Source: Shewanella fidelis ATCC BAA-318 (GTDB lineage: Bacteria; Pseudomonadota; Gammaproteobacteria; Enterobacterales; Shewanellaceae). Taken from it: DNA of 64,000 bases. The translations under genes and the position numbers were made by a program. Numbering within the stretch: the first letter of the stretch is position 1; each line of letters starts with the position of its first letter. Below the pieces are notes generated by a model. It saw nothing but the letters and a program-made list of their open reading frames with translations, did not search any database and was not told where the DNA came from. This document shows, one piece after another, positions 25,455 to 33,049 of the stretch. Where the stretch lies: the NCBI RefSeq assembly GCF_000518605.1, contig NZ_KI912459.1:239458-303457 (forward strand), written 5' to 3'.

Positions 25455-25490
25455 AAAGGGGGATTCATTGTGGATCTCCCTTTGTTGTTT
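25455..25490 (+). terminator. Intrinsic terminator after flagellin 2
   Basis: 10-bp stem AAAGGGGGAT/ATCTCCCTTT (one GU), 9-base loop, tail GTTGTTT. Moderately strong; flaG may still be reached by read-through. Confidence 0.75.
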
Positions 25491-25537
25491 CTACTGTTTA
25501 GCGAAGTGATATCTTCAAATAGCTATGGAGGTGGAGT

Positions 25538-25924
25538 ATGACAATGGATGTAAGTGCAGTTGCAGCTAACCCGTCAATGGTCAATCTTGATGCTAAGGCG
25601 GCAACAACCGAAGCCGAACAAGCAACTCATGAGCAAAAAGTTCAGCAAGTTGCTGGGAGCCAAGAAGCAGCTTTGCAAGAAGAACCAGCGAAAGAGTTGG
25701 ATTCTGAAGCACTGATGAGTGTGACTGACGAACTTAACGATATGATGTCGTTAATGCGCAAAGGCTTGGCGTTTAGAGTGGATGAAGACTCAGGTCAAAG
25801 CGTAGTCAGTGTGATGGATGTTGCCTCAGGCGATGTGATCCGGCAAATACCTAATGAAGAAGCATTAGAATTGGCACAGAAACTTGCAGAAGTGGCGGGA
25901 TTCTTGCTTAAAACTGAGGCGTAG
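25538..25924 (+). CDS. flaG: FlaG family filament-length protein
   Basis: A 128-residue protein. The N-terminal half is Ala/Glu/Gln rich and disordered. The C-terminal half is the FlaG domain (GLAFRVDEDSGQSVVSVMD, ASGDVIRQIPNEEALELAQKL). FlaG limits filament length in Pseudomonas, Vibrio and Campylobacter; the mechanism is not settled. Strong GGAGG site. It lies 35 bases upstream of fliD, the usual neighbour. Confidence 0.88.
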   Translation: MTMDVSAVAANPSMVNLDAKAATTEAEQATHEQKVQQVAGSQEAALQEEPAKELDSEALMSVTDELNDMMSLMRKGLAFRVDEDSGQSVVSVMDVASGDVIRQIPNEEALELAQKLAEVAGFLLKTEA

Positions 25925-25959
25925 TCGAGCGTCAATTAAATTTTGTCTAGGGGGCAAAA

Positions 25960-27324
25960 ATGGCATTAACAGCAACCGGTATAGGCTCAGGCCTTGATAT
26001 TAATACTATTGTTGGGGTATTAGTTGATGCCGAAAAAGTACCTAAAGAAGCAATTTTTGACAAAACTGAAGCTTCGATAGAAGCCAAAGTATCCGCGATT
26101 GGCACTTTAAAAAGCCAGTTGTCGACATTCCAAGATGCACTTGAGAAATTAAGTGATCCTGACTCGTTAAATATCCGTTCAGTTTCAACCGGCGACAGCC
26201 CTTACTTTAGCGCTACAGCTGACAAAAATGCACAAGTTGGTAGTTATCAAATTAAAGTTGAGCAACTAGCGACAGCCCATAAAGTTGCTGGCGCAAATGT
26301 AGCTGATCCGACGGCCGCAGTGGGTCAGGGTAAACTTGACCTAGAAGTAAATGGCAAAGCATTTTCTGTTGATATTGAAGCGGGTGATTCGCTAGAGACT
26401 ATTGCGAAAAAAGTTAATGATTCGGCAGATAATTCAGGCGTTACAGCAACAATCATTAAAAGTGATGGCGGTAGCCGGCTAGTTTTTAGTTCTGATGAAA
26501 CCGGCACAGACAATCAGGTCAGCGTAACAGCGACGGATACCGTTGGCTCAGGCTTAAGTGATATGTTTGGCGGTAGTAACCTAGAGACTTTGCAAGTTGC
26601 TCAAAATGCTATTGTGCATATTGACGGTCAGAAAGTGACTTCGCAAAGCAATGACGTTGAAAATGCCATTACCGGTGTGACGCTTTCATTAACTGATGCT
26701 GACCTCAATAAAACCTCAACCTTGAAGATTGAGCAAGATAATGAAGCCGTTAAAGAAAACATTAAAGGCTTTGTCGATGCCTATAACACCTTAACTGAGT
26801 CGATTAATAAGTTATCAAGCTACGACATGGAGAAAGAGGAAGCTGCTGCGCTGCAGGGCGACTCAATGATCCGTTCAATCGAATCACAAATGCGTAATAT
26901 GATCAGTAATCGTGTTGATGTCGATGGCGAAACTTTGGCGCTCTACGATATCGGTATTGAGACAGATCGCTATGGCAAGATGTCTATCAATGATGAAAAG
27001 CTGGACAAGATGATTGCTGAGGATATGAGTGCAATCGAAGGGCTTTTCACTAAAGAAGATTCAGGTATTGCCGTTGGCCTCGACAACTTAGTTGAAGGTT
27101 ATGTGAAATCGGGGGGCTTAATCGATAGCCGCAATAATGCGTTAACTAATGATCAGCAACGCCTTGATGATCAACGTGAAGCCTTTAGTTTGAAGATGGA
27201 GATGCTTGAAGCGCGTTTGTTCAAGCAATTTAATGCGATGGATCTGCTTGTAGGCCAACTTAATCAACAGAGCGCAGGTTTAGCTGACAGATTAAACTCT
27301 CTTCCCGGCGTGATTAGTCAGTAA
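25960..27324 (+). CDS. fliD: Filament cap protein FliD (HAP2)
   Basis: A 454-residue cap protein. FliD_N signatures lie at the start (GIGSGLDINTIVGVLVDAEKVP). The centre has beta-rich D2/D3 regions. The FliD_C part has the helical stretch IKGFVDAYNTLTESINKL and LKMEMLEARLFKQFNAMDLLVGQLNQQS. It folds flagellin at the filament tip. The GGGGG ribosome-binding site is strong. Length matches the family. Confidence 0.94.
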   Translation: MALTATGIGSGLDINTIVGVLVDAEKVPKEAIFDKTEASIEAKVSAIGTLKSQLSTFQDALEKLSDPDSLNIRSVSTGDSPYFSATADKNAQVGSYQIKVEQLATAHKVAGANVADPTAAVGQGKLDLEVNGKAFSVDIEAGDSLETIAKKVNDSADNSGVTATIIKSDGGSRLVFSSDETGTDNQVSVTATDTVGSGLSDMFGGSNLETLQVAQNAIVHIDGQKVTSQSNDVENAITGVTLSLTDADLNKTSTLKIEQDNEAVKENIKGFVDAYNTLTESINKLSSYDMEKEEAAALQGDSMIRSIESQMRNMISNRVDVDGETLALYDIGIETDRYGKMSINDEKLDKMIAEDMSAIEGLFTKEDSGIAVGLDNLVEGYVKSGGLIDSRNNALTNDQQRLDDQREAFSLKMEMLEARLFKQFNAMDLLVGQLNQQSAGLADRLNSLPGVISQ

Positions 27325-27346
27325 ACGGTAAGCGAGGGAGAAGAGT

Positions 27347-27667
27347 ATGGAGCAGTTAAACCAATTAAATACAGAGATTGAGAGCATTTTAAATAAGCTC
27401 AATCAGATCCCTGCAGAAGATGAGACGACTGATGAGTTGGTATCATACTTGCAGGAGCTTGTAGGCAAACGTCAAGTTTTACTCAACAGTGTTTTTGAAC
27501 ATGCTACAGCAGCGAATGCCGCTGAGTTACAGCAGCAGCTACAAATGACGCAATCCTTTGAAGCTAAAGCTGTGATGATAAAAGAGCATAGGCAAGCATT
27601 GCTGCATGTGGGACGTAAAAATAAACGCCAGTTAAATGTCTACAAGACGATAGATTCAAATAGGTAG
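27347..27667 (+). CDS. FliT-like export chaperone (FlaI of Vibrio)
   Basis: A 106-residue, predicted all-helical, Gln/Leu/Glu-rich protein between fliD and fliS. This position is held by flaI in Vibrio and fliT in enterics. FliT-type proteins keep FliD monomeric before export. The sequence is too diverged to assign by motif; position, size and helix content support the call. Only 6 bases separate it from fliS. Confidence 0.65.
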   Translation: MEQLNQLNTEIESILNKLNQIPAEDETTDELVSYLQELVGKRQVLLNSVFEHATAANAAELQQQLQMTQSFEAKAVMIKEHRQALLHVGRKNKRQLNVYKTIDSNR

Positions 27668-27673
27668 GTTTAA

Positions 27674-28084
27674 ATGAGAAGTTCTCTCCAGTCATATCGT
27701 AAAGTATCGCTAGAAAGTGAAATCGCTGTAGCATCGCCACACCGAATCATTCAAATGATGTTTGATGGTGCATTGCAACGTATTGCCCAGAGCCGTTATG
27801 CAATTGAAAACAATGATCTTGCTAACAAAGGGATATTTATCGGCAAGGCTATTGGTATTATCACAGGGTTAAATAATAGCTTGAATATGGAAGCGCCTGG
27901 AGAAGTATCAAAAAACTTAAGTGATTTGTACGACTTTATGTTACGTCGAATTTCTGAAGCCAATTTGAATAATGATGTGCAAGCGCTTGATGATGTGAGC
28001 AGTATCATTAGAACAATTAAAGAAGGTTGGGATGCGATTCCACCGGAGCAACATCATATAGACTCGCATTCAAGTGCGATGTAA
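27674..28084 (+). CDS. fliS: Flagellin export chaperone FliS
   Basis: A 136-residue helical-bundle chaperone. It opens SSLQSYRKVSLESEIAVASP, has HRIIQMMFDGALQRIAQSR, and IGKAIGIITGLNNSLNME. It wraps the flagellin C terminus to prevent polymerisation in the cytoplasm. Last gene of the flaG-fliD-fliT-like-fliS group and followed by a terminator. Confidence 0.93.
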   Translation: MRSSLQSYRKVSLESEIAVASPHRIIQMMFDGALQRIAQSRYAIENNDLANKGIFIGKAIGIITGLNNSLNMEAPGEVSKNLSDLYDFMLRRISEANLNNDVQALDDVSSIIRTIKEGWDAIPPEQHHIDSHSSAM

Positions 28085-28096
28085 AAACGGTAAAAC

Positions 28097-28120
28097 AGGA
28101 GGTTTCAAAGCCTCCTTTTT
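28097..28120 (+). terminator. Intrinsic terminator after fliS
   Basis: AGGAGG/CCTCCT stem with an 8-base loop followed by TTTT. It is 12 bases downstream of the fliS stop. Confidence 0.75.
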
Positions 28121-28144
28121 GTCATCTGTCAAAAAGATGACAAA
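28118..28144. promoter_or_regulatory. Inverted repeat upstream of flrA
   Basis: TTTGTCATCT (28118-28127) and AGATGACAAA (28135-28144) form a perfect 10-bp inverted repeat with a 7-base spacer. It sits right after the fliS terminator and about 220 bases before flrA. It could be an operator for the flagellar master regulator or a second hairpin; the sequence alone does not decide. Confidence 0.45.
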
Positions 28145-28364
28145 CTGGACTGTCAGTGAGGACTTTTTAAGCGAAAAGCAAGTGAGTTAGGCATAATACT
28201 CATCAGGGGCTTGCTTATAGCGTGCTGATAATACACTATTCCTATTGATAGTTAGTTTGAACAAGCTTTTAGATAACTATCCGCTTGAAAATGAGCTTTA
28301 AACAAAGCAACCAACACTAATAATTAATGCGCTGAAATATTTGAGCCTAACGGCCTTCGGAATG

Positions 28365-29795
28365 ATGCAAACAGATCAACGAATTCTACTGGTCGGTAAC
28401 CAGTCTGAGCGAATTAATCGCTTGTCATGTGTATTTGAATTTTTAGGTGAGCAAGTTGAGTTAGTCGATTTTGATAAACTTAACCTTTACACTAAACAAA
28501 CGCGCTTTCGTGCGATTGTTCTGCCGTCTGAAAATCAAACACCAGAACTCATTCAGTCACTGACTGCTGCGCTTCCGTGGCAACCCATATTATTACTTGG
28601 TGGTGGATGCAATGCTAAAGCGTCGAATGTATTAGGCGTTATTGAAGAGCCATTGAATTATCCGCAGTTAACTGAATTGCTGCACTTTTGCCAAGTCTAT
28701 GGTCAAGTAAAGCGTCCTGAAATTCCAACAAGTGCTAACCAGACTAAACTGTTTAGAAGTCTAGTTGGACGTAGTGACGGCATTGCCAACGTTCGCCATT
28801 TAATTCACCAAGTTGCTAGCTCTGAAGCAACAGTGTTGATCTTAGGTCAATCTGGTACCGGCAAAGAGGTGGTTGCGCGTAATATCCATTACATTTCAGA
28901 TCGCCGCGACGGGCCTTTTATTCCGGTCAACTGTGGCGCAATTCCGCCAGAGTTATTAGAAAGCGAACTTTTCGGTCATGAGAAAGGCTCGTTTACTGGT
29001 GCAATTAGTGCACGTAAAGGTCGTTTTGAGCTTGCTGAAAAAGGAACCCTGTTTCTTGATGAAATAGGTGATATGCCTTTGCAGATGCAAGTTAAGTTGT
29101 TACGTGTCCTCCAAGAGCGTATGTTCGAGCGGGTTGGCGGTAGCAAATCAATCTCTGCTGATGTGCGAGTCGTGGCTGCGACTCACAGAAATTTAGAGCA
29201 GATGATCGAGAAAGATGAGTTCCGTGAAGATCTGTACTATCGCTTAAACGTATTCCCAATTGAAATGCCAGCGCTATGTGAGCGCAAAGAAGATATACCG
29301 CTGCTGCTACAAGAGCTTGTCAGCCGCGTATATAACGAAGGTCGTGGCAGAGTTCGTTTTACTCAGCGTGCTATTGAATCACTTAAAGAGCATGCTTGGT
29401 CAGGTAACGTACGTGAACTATCAAACTTAGTTGAGCGACTCACTATTCTTTATCCGGGCGGACTTGTAGATGTGAATGATCTGCCGATTAAGTACCGACA
29501 TATCGATGTGCCTGAGTACTGTGTTGAGGTGAGTGAAGAGCAACTCGAGCGCGATGCATTGGCTTCAATCTTTAATGATGAAGAGCCAATAGAGATCCCT
29601 GACACACGTTTCCCAAGTGAATTACCACCTGAAGGTGTCAATCTAAAAGATCTGTTAGCAGAACTTGAAATCGATATGATCAGGCAAGCATTAGATCAAC
29701 AAGATAACGTAGTGGCACGAGCAGCAGAAATGCTAGGTATTCGTCGAACTACTTTGGTTGAAAAAATGCGTAAATATGGTTTAAGTAAAGAGTAA
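28365..29795 (+). CDS. flrA: Flagellar master regulator FlrA (FleQ family)
   Basis: A 476-residue sigma-54 activator. The N-terminal FleQ-type receiver-like domain (1-110) has no recognisable phospho-acceptor Asp. The AAA+ domain has Walker A GQSGTGKE near 160, the loop GSFTGA at 208-213 (the consensus is GAFTGA) and Walker B LFLDEIGDMP. The C-terminal Fis-type HTH has VVARAAEMLGIRRTTLVEKMRKYG. It starts the cascade by activating flrBC and the basal-body genes. The start at MQTDQRILL is chosen by family alignment; another ATG is just upstream. It is a single-gene unit between two terminators. Confidence 0.93.
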   Translation: MQTDQRILLVGNQSERINRLSCVFEFLGEQVELVDFDKLNLYTKQTRFRAIVLPSENQTPELIQSLTAALPWQPILLLGGGCNAKASNVLGVIEEPLNYPQLTELLHFCQVYGQVKRPEIPTSANQTKLFRSLVGRSDGIANVRHLIHQVASSEATVLILGQSGTGKEVVARNIHYISDRRDGPFIPVNCGAIPPELLESELFGHEKGSFTGAISARKGRFELAEKGTLFLDEIGDMPLQMQVKLLRVLQERMFERVGGSKSISADVRVVAATHRNLEQMIEKDEFREDLYYRLNVFPIEMPALCERKEDIPLLLQELVSRVYNEGRGRVRFTQRAIESLKEHAWSGNVRELSNLVERLTILYPGGLVDVNDLPIKYRHIDVPEYCVEVSEEQLERDALASIFNDEEPIEIPDTRFPSELPPEGVNLKDLLAELEIDMIRQALDQQDNVVARAAEMLGIRRTTLVEKMRKYGLSKE

Positions 29796-29830
29796 TTACT
29801 TAGCTAAAACTGAAACAGATAATCCTTTTT

Positions 29831-29865
29831 AAAAGCGACTTTATTGTTAATAAAGTCGCTTTTTT
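29831..29865 (+). terminator. Intrinsic terminator after flrA
   Basis: Perfect 12-bp stem AGCGACTTTATT/AATAAAGTCGCT with loop GTT, preceded by A and followed by T6. Confidence 0.93.
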
Positions 29866-29893
29866 CTATTACCGGGCTTTTATTTAAGTAGCT

Positions 29894-29909
29894 TGGCGCA
29901 ATAATTGCT
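29894..29909 (+). promoter_or_regulatory. Sigma-54 promoter of flrBC
   Basis: TGGCGCAATAATTGCT: GG/GC at the right spacing, one mismatch in the -24 box. It is 39 bases upstream of flrB, as expected for an FlrA-activated class II operon. Confidence 0.83.
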
Positions 29910-29947
29910 TTACTCCGTGCAAATGCAGTTTTTTTGACGGGGTCACC

Positions 29948-31042
29948 ATGTCCGCAATATTGAAGCCACAACATAATGCCATGAAGCTAAAGGCACCACT
30001 GCGCCCACAGTTAGTGGATGTGCAGCAAGCCGCTAATATGTCCAATAGAATGGATCATATTCTGCAGGCAATGCCATCTGGCGTGGTGATCATTAATGGC
30101 GATGGTATTGTTACCGATGCAAACCCTGTGGCAATTGAACTGCTCGGCAGCCCGCTTGAAGGCTTACGTTGGCTGCAAATCATTAATCGTGCCTTTTCAC
30201 CACAAGATGATGATGGCCACGAGGTGTCTTTGCGAAATGGCCGTCGTGTAAAACTAGCTATTACGCCATTAACCCCTGAGCCTGGGCAGTTAATTGTGTT
30301 AACGGATTTAACTGAAACCCGTTTATTGCAAAAAAACTTATCTCACTTACAGCGCTTATCAGCACTCGGTAAAATGGTGGCAACCTTAGCTCACCAAGTA
30401 CGCACGCCGTTAAGTGCAGCACTGCTATACGCATCAAATTTGGCAAGTCCGAAAATATCAGATGATGCCAGAAAGCGTTTTCAGGGGAAGTTGGTCGATA
30501 GGCTTAATGAGTTAGAACATCAAGTTAATGACATGCTATTGATGGCTAAAGGGCGACAGCAAGAGCTTGATTCCATTTTAACCATAGATGAGGTGGTTGA
30601 TAATGTATTAAGCAACTGTCAACCGATAGCTGAGCAGAAGCAATGTCAGTTGATGTTCAATAACGCCTCGAAACAAAAAATTCGCGCTAATGATGCAGCA
30701 CTATGCTCTGCGATTAATAACTTAGTGATGAATAGCTTAGAGGCTGGCGCCAATAAAATTGTGCTGCATGCGTTTGATACGCCTACGGCCCTGCATTTGG
30801 ATGTGATTGATAATGGTAAGGGCTTAGATGCCGCCATGCAACACAAGGTGCTTGAGCCATTTTTTACCACTAAGTCGCAAGGCACAGGCTTAGGTTTAGC
30901 CGTTGTTCAGTCAGTGGTCAACAACCACGGAGGCCGTATGCAGTTTAGTTGTCATCAAGGCCAAGGTTGTACCGCATCGTTAAAATTTCCCCTAATAGCT
31001 AAAAATGCAAATGAGCAGCATGGAGAAGCCGTACATGTCTGA
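29948..31042 (+). CDS. flrB: Flagellar sensor histidine kinase FlrB (FleS)
   Basis: A 364-residue soluble kinase without transmembrane segments. A PAS-like sensor covers about 30-120 (LQAMPSGVVIINGDGIVTDANP). The HisKA phosphosite is LAHQVRTPLSAAL (His near 153). The HATPase parts are INNLVMNSLEAG, VIDNGKGLD and GTGLGLAVVQSV. It phosphorylates FlrC. It overlaps flrC by 8 bases, which implies coupled translation. Confidence 0.92.
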   Translation: MSAILKPQHNAMKLKAPLRPQLVDVQQAANMSNRMDHILQAMPSGVVIINGDGIVTDANPVAIELLGSPLEGLRWLQIINRAFSPQDDDGHEVSLRNGRRVKLAITPLTPEPGQLIVLTDLTETRLLQKNLSHLQRLSALGKMVATLAHQVRTPLSAALLYASNLASPKISDDARKRFQGKLVDRLNELEHQVNDMLLMAKGRQQELDSILTIDEVVDNVLSNCQPIAEQKQCQLMFNNASKQKIRANDAALCSAINNLVMNSLEAGANKIVLHAFDTPTALHLDVIDNGKGLDAAMQHKVLEPFFTTKSQGTGLGLAVVQSVVNNHGGRMQFSCHQGQGCTASLKFPLIAKNANEQHGEAVHV

Positions 31043-32387
31043 AGGTAAGTTATTGTTAGTTGAGGATGATGCATCATTACGAGAAGCATTGCTCGACACC
31101 TTGATGTTAGCCCATTATGAATGTGTTGATGTCGCTTGCGCTGAAGACGCTATTTTGGCGTTAAAAACCGATAACTTCGATATGGTGATCAGTGATGTGC
31201 AAATGGAAGGGATTGGCGGCATCGGCTTATTGGGCCACCTGCAGCAATATTACCCGAAACTACCTGTACTGTTGATGACCGCTTACGCAACAATTGATAA
31301 TGCAGTTAATGCGATGAAACTTGGCGCCGTGGATTACCTATCAAAGCCATTTTCACCAGAGGTGTTGCTTAACCAAGTATCGCGTTATATGCCAGCTAAA
31401 TGTGTTGAAGGCACACCTGTGGTGGCTGATGAAAAGAGCCTAGGTTTGCTATCACTGGCGCAAAGGGTCGCGGCATCTGATGCATCAGTGATGATTATGG
31501 GGCCAAGCGGCAGCGGTAAAGAGGTGTTAGCACGTTATATTCATCAGCATAGCCAACGTGCAGCAGAGCCATTTGTGGCAATCAACTGCGCGGCTATTCC
31601 AGAAAATATGCTAGAAGCGACACTGTTTGGCTATGAGAAAGGTGCCTTTACCGGCGCAGTACAAGCTTGCCCCGGTAAATTTGAGCAGGCGCAAGGTGGC
31701 ACCTTGTTACTGGACGAGATTTCAGAAATGGAGCTTGGCTTACAAGCTAAGTTGCTAAGAGTATTACAAGAGCGCGAAGTCGAGCGTTTAGGCGGGCGTA
31801 AGACCATTAAACTTAACGTCAGAGTGTTGGCAACCTCTAATCGGGATCTAAAAGCGATGGCAACATCGGGTGAGTTCCGTGAAGATTTGTACTATCGCAT
31901 TAACGTGTTTCCGCTAACTTGGCCGGCACTGCACCAGCGCCCGGCTGATATTCTGCCTTTGGCAAGACACCTACTGCAAAGACATGCATTAATCGCTAAT
32001 CGTAGCGAAGTTCCTGAGCTCAGTGAGTGTGCGTGTCGACGCTTATTGGTTCACCGTTGGCCGGGAAACGTCAGAGAATTAGATAATGTGGTACAAAGAG
32101 CATTAATATTGTGTCCGGGCAATGAGATCAGCGCTAACGATATTATTATTGATTCTTTAGAGCTTGATTTCAGCGCTGAGGCTGCAAGTAGCAGTGAGGC
32201 AAAACCCGCTGAACTTGAAGGTTTAGGAGGTGAGCTAAAAGCACAGGAGCATGTGATTATTTTAGAAACCTTATCTCAGTGCAATGGTAGCCGTAAGTTA
32301 GTTGCAGAAAAACTGGGGATCAGTGCCAGAACCCTACGCTACAAGATGGCGAAAATGCGCGACTTAGGTATTGAAATACCCGTTTAA
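31035..32387 (+). CDS. flrC: Sigma-54 response regulator FlrC (FleR)
   Basis: A 450-residue NtrC-type activator. The receiver has VEDDASL and phospho-Asp54 (MVISDVQMEGIGG). The AAA+ domain has GPSGSGKE, a canonical GAFTGA loop and LLLDEISEM. The C-terminal HTH is NGSRKLVAEKLGISARTLRYKM. It activates class III genes (flgB, flgF, fliE, fliK and flhA types). The start MSEGKLLLVE (31035) overlaps the flrB stop; the longer upstream frame is rejected. Confidence 0.93.
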   Translation: MSEGKLLLVEDDASLREALLDTLMLAHYECVDVACAEDAILALKTDNFDMVISDVQMEGIGGIGLLGHLQQYYPKLPVLLMTAYATIDNAVNAMKLGAVDYLSKPFSPEVLLNQVSRYMPAKCVEGTPVVADEKSLGLLSLAQRVAASDASVMIMGPSGSGKEVLARYIHQHSQRAAEPFVAINCAAIPENMLEATLFGYEKGAFTGAVQACPGKFEQAQGGTLLLDEISEMELGLQAKLLRVLQEREVERLGGRKTIKLNVRVLATSNRDLKAMATSGEFREDLYYRINVFPLTWPALHQRPADILPLARHLLQRHALIANRSEVPELSECACRRLLVHRWPGNVRELDNVVQRALILCPGNEISANDIIIDSLELDFSAEAASSSEAKPAELEGLGGELKAQEHVIILETLSQCNGSRKLVAEKLGISARTLRYKMAKMRDLGIEIPV

Positions 32388-32687
32388 TTACGCCTCTTTC
32401 GTCCTATCGAGTGTGGCCATACCGTGACAAGTTATGGCCGCATCACTTAACCTCTTTACTCGTTGCTCGTTGCTCGCTGCATGGTCTTGTATGTGCCAGA
32501 TATACATAAAGGATAGATGCCGCGAATGTCATTAAAGCTGCTACACGCAATGACCTCCCTCAGAGCCGTAAAACTCTCGCATTTTTGACTAAATGATTAT
32601 ATTGATTGGTATTAAAATATTGGCAAGCTAATTGCTTAACTTAGTTATATCAACATTTTCGTCAAGAAAACGACATGGGAGCTAAGT
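32388..32687. other. Gap between flrC and fliE
   Basis: 300 bases without a gene. It holds a hairpin GGCCATA/TATGGCC (32415-32439) lacking a T run, three near-identical heptamers of the type GCTCGTT around 32459-32480, and the fliE sigma-54 site. No clear terminator for flrBC was seen. Confidence 0.55.
32621..32636 (+). promoter_or_regulatory. Sigma-54 promoter of fliE operon
   Basis: TGGCAAGCTAATTGCT matches -24/-12 spacing with one mismatch (A for C in the -24 box). It is 52 bases upstream of fliE. Confidence 0.85.
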
Positions 32688-33020
32688 ATGCAAATTGGTG
32701 CGAATTCTTTGCTGCAAGAGATGCAGTCGCTAAACGGTCAAATTGGTACTGCTGGCGTTCAAACAGGGATCACTCGCCAAGTGCAAAATACTTCAGGCGC
32801 TGATTTTGGCCAATTACTCTCCCAAGCTGTTGGAAATGTGAGCGAACTTCAATCAAATGCTGCTAATCTCGCCACTCGGCTTGATATGGGAGATACCACG
32901 GTGACATTATCTGATACCGTGATCGCCAGAGAGAAATCTAGCGTGGCATTTGAAGCAACAGTTCAAGTGCGTAACAAGCTTGTTGAAGCTTATAAAGAAA
33001 TTATGAGCATGCCTGTTTAG
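32688..33020 (+). CDS. fliE: Rod/MS-ring junction protein FliE
   Basis: A 110-residue junction protein. The family C-terminal half is typical: DFGQLLSQAVGNVSELQ, then EKSSVAFEATVQVRNKLVEAYKEIMSMPV. It is the first exported rod component and joins FliF to the rod. First gene of fliEFGHIJ. Confidence 0.93.
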   Translation: MQIGANSLLQEMQSLNGQIGTAGVQTGITRQVQNTSGADFGQLLSQAVGNVSELQSNAANLATRLDMGDTTVTLSDTVIAREKSSVAFEATVQVRNKLVEAYKEIMSMPV

Positions 33021-33049
33021 GCCTTTGATTCGTAAAGCAGGGTGCAATT

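Noticed and set aside
25471..25486. Sigma-54 promoter for flaG
   Set aside because: TGGATCTCCCTTTGTT has the right spacing, but GT replaces GC at -12 and the site overlaps the flagellin 2 terminator stem.
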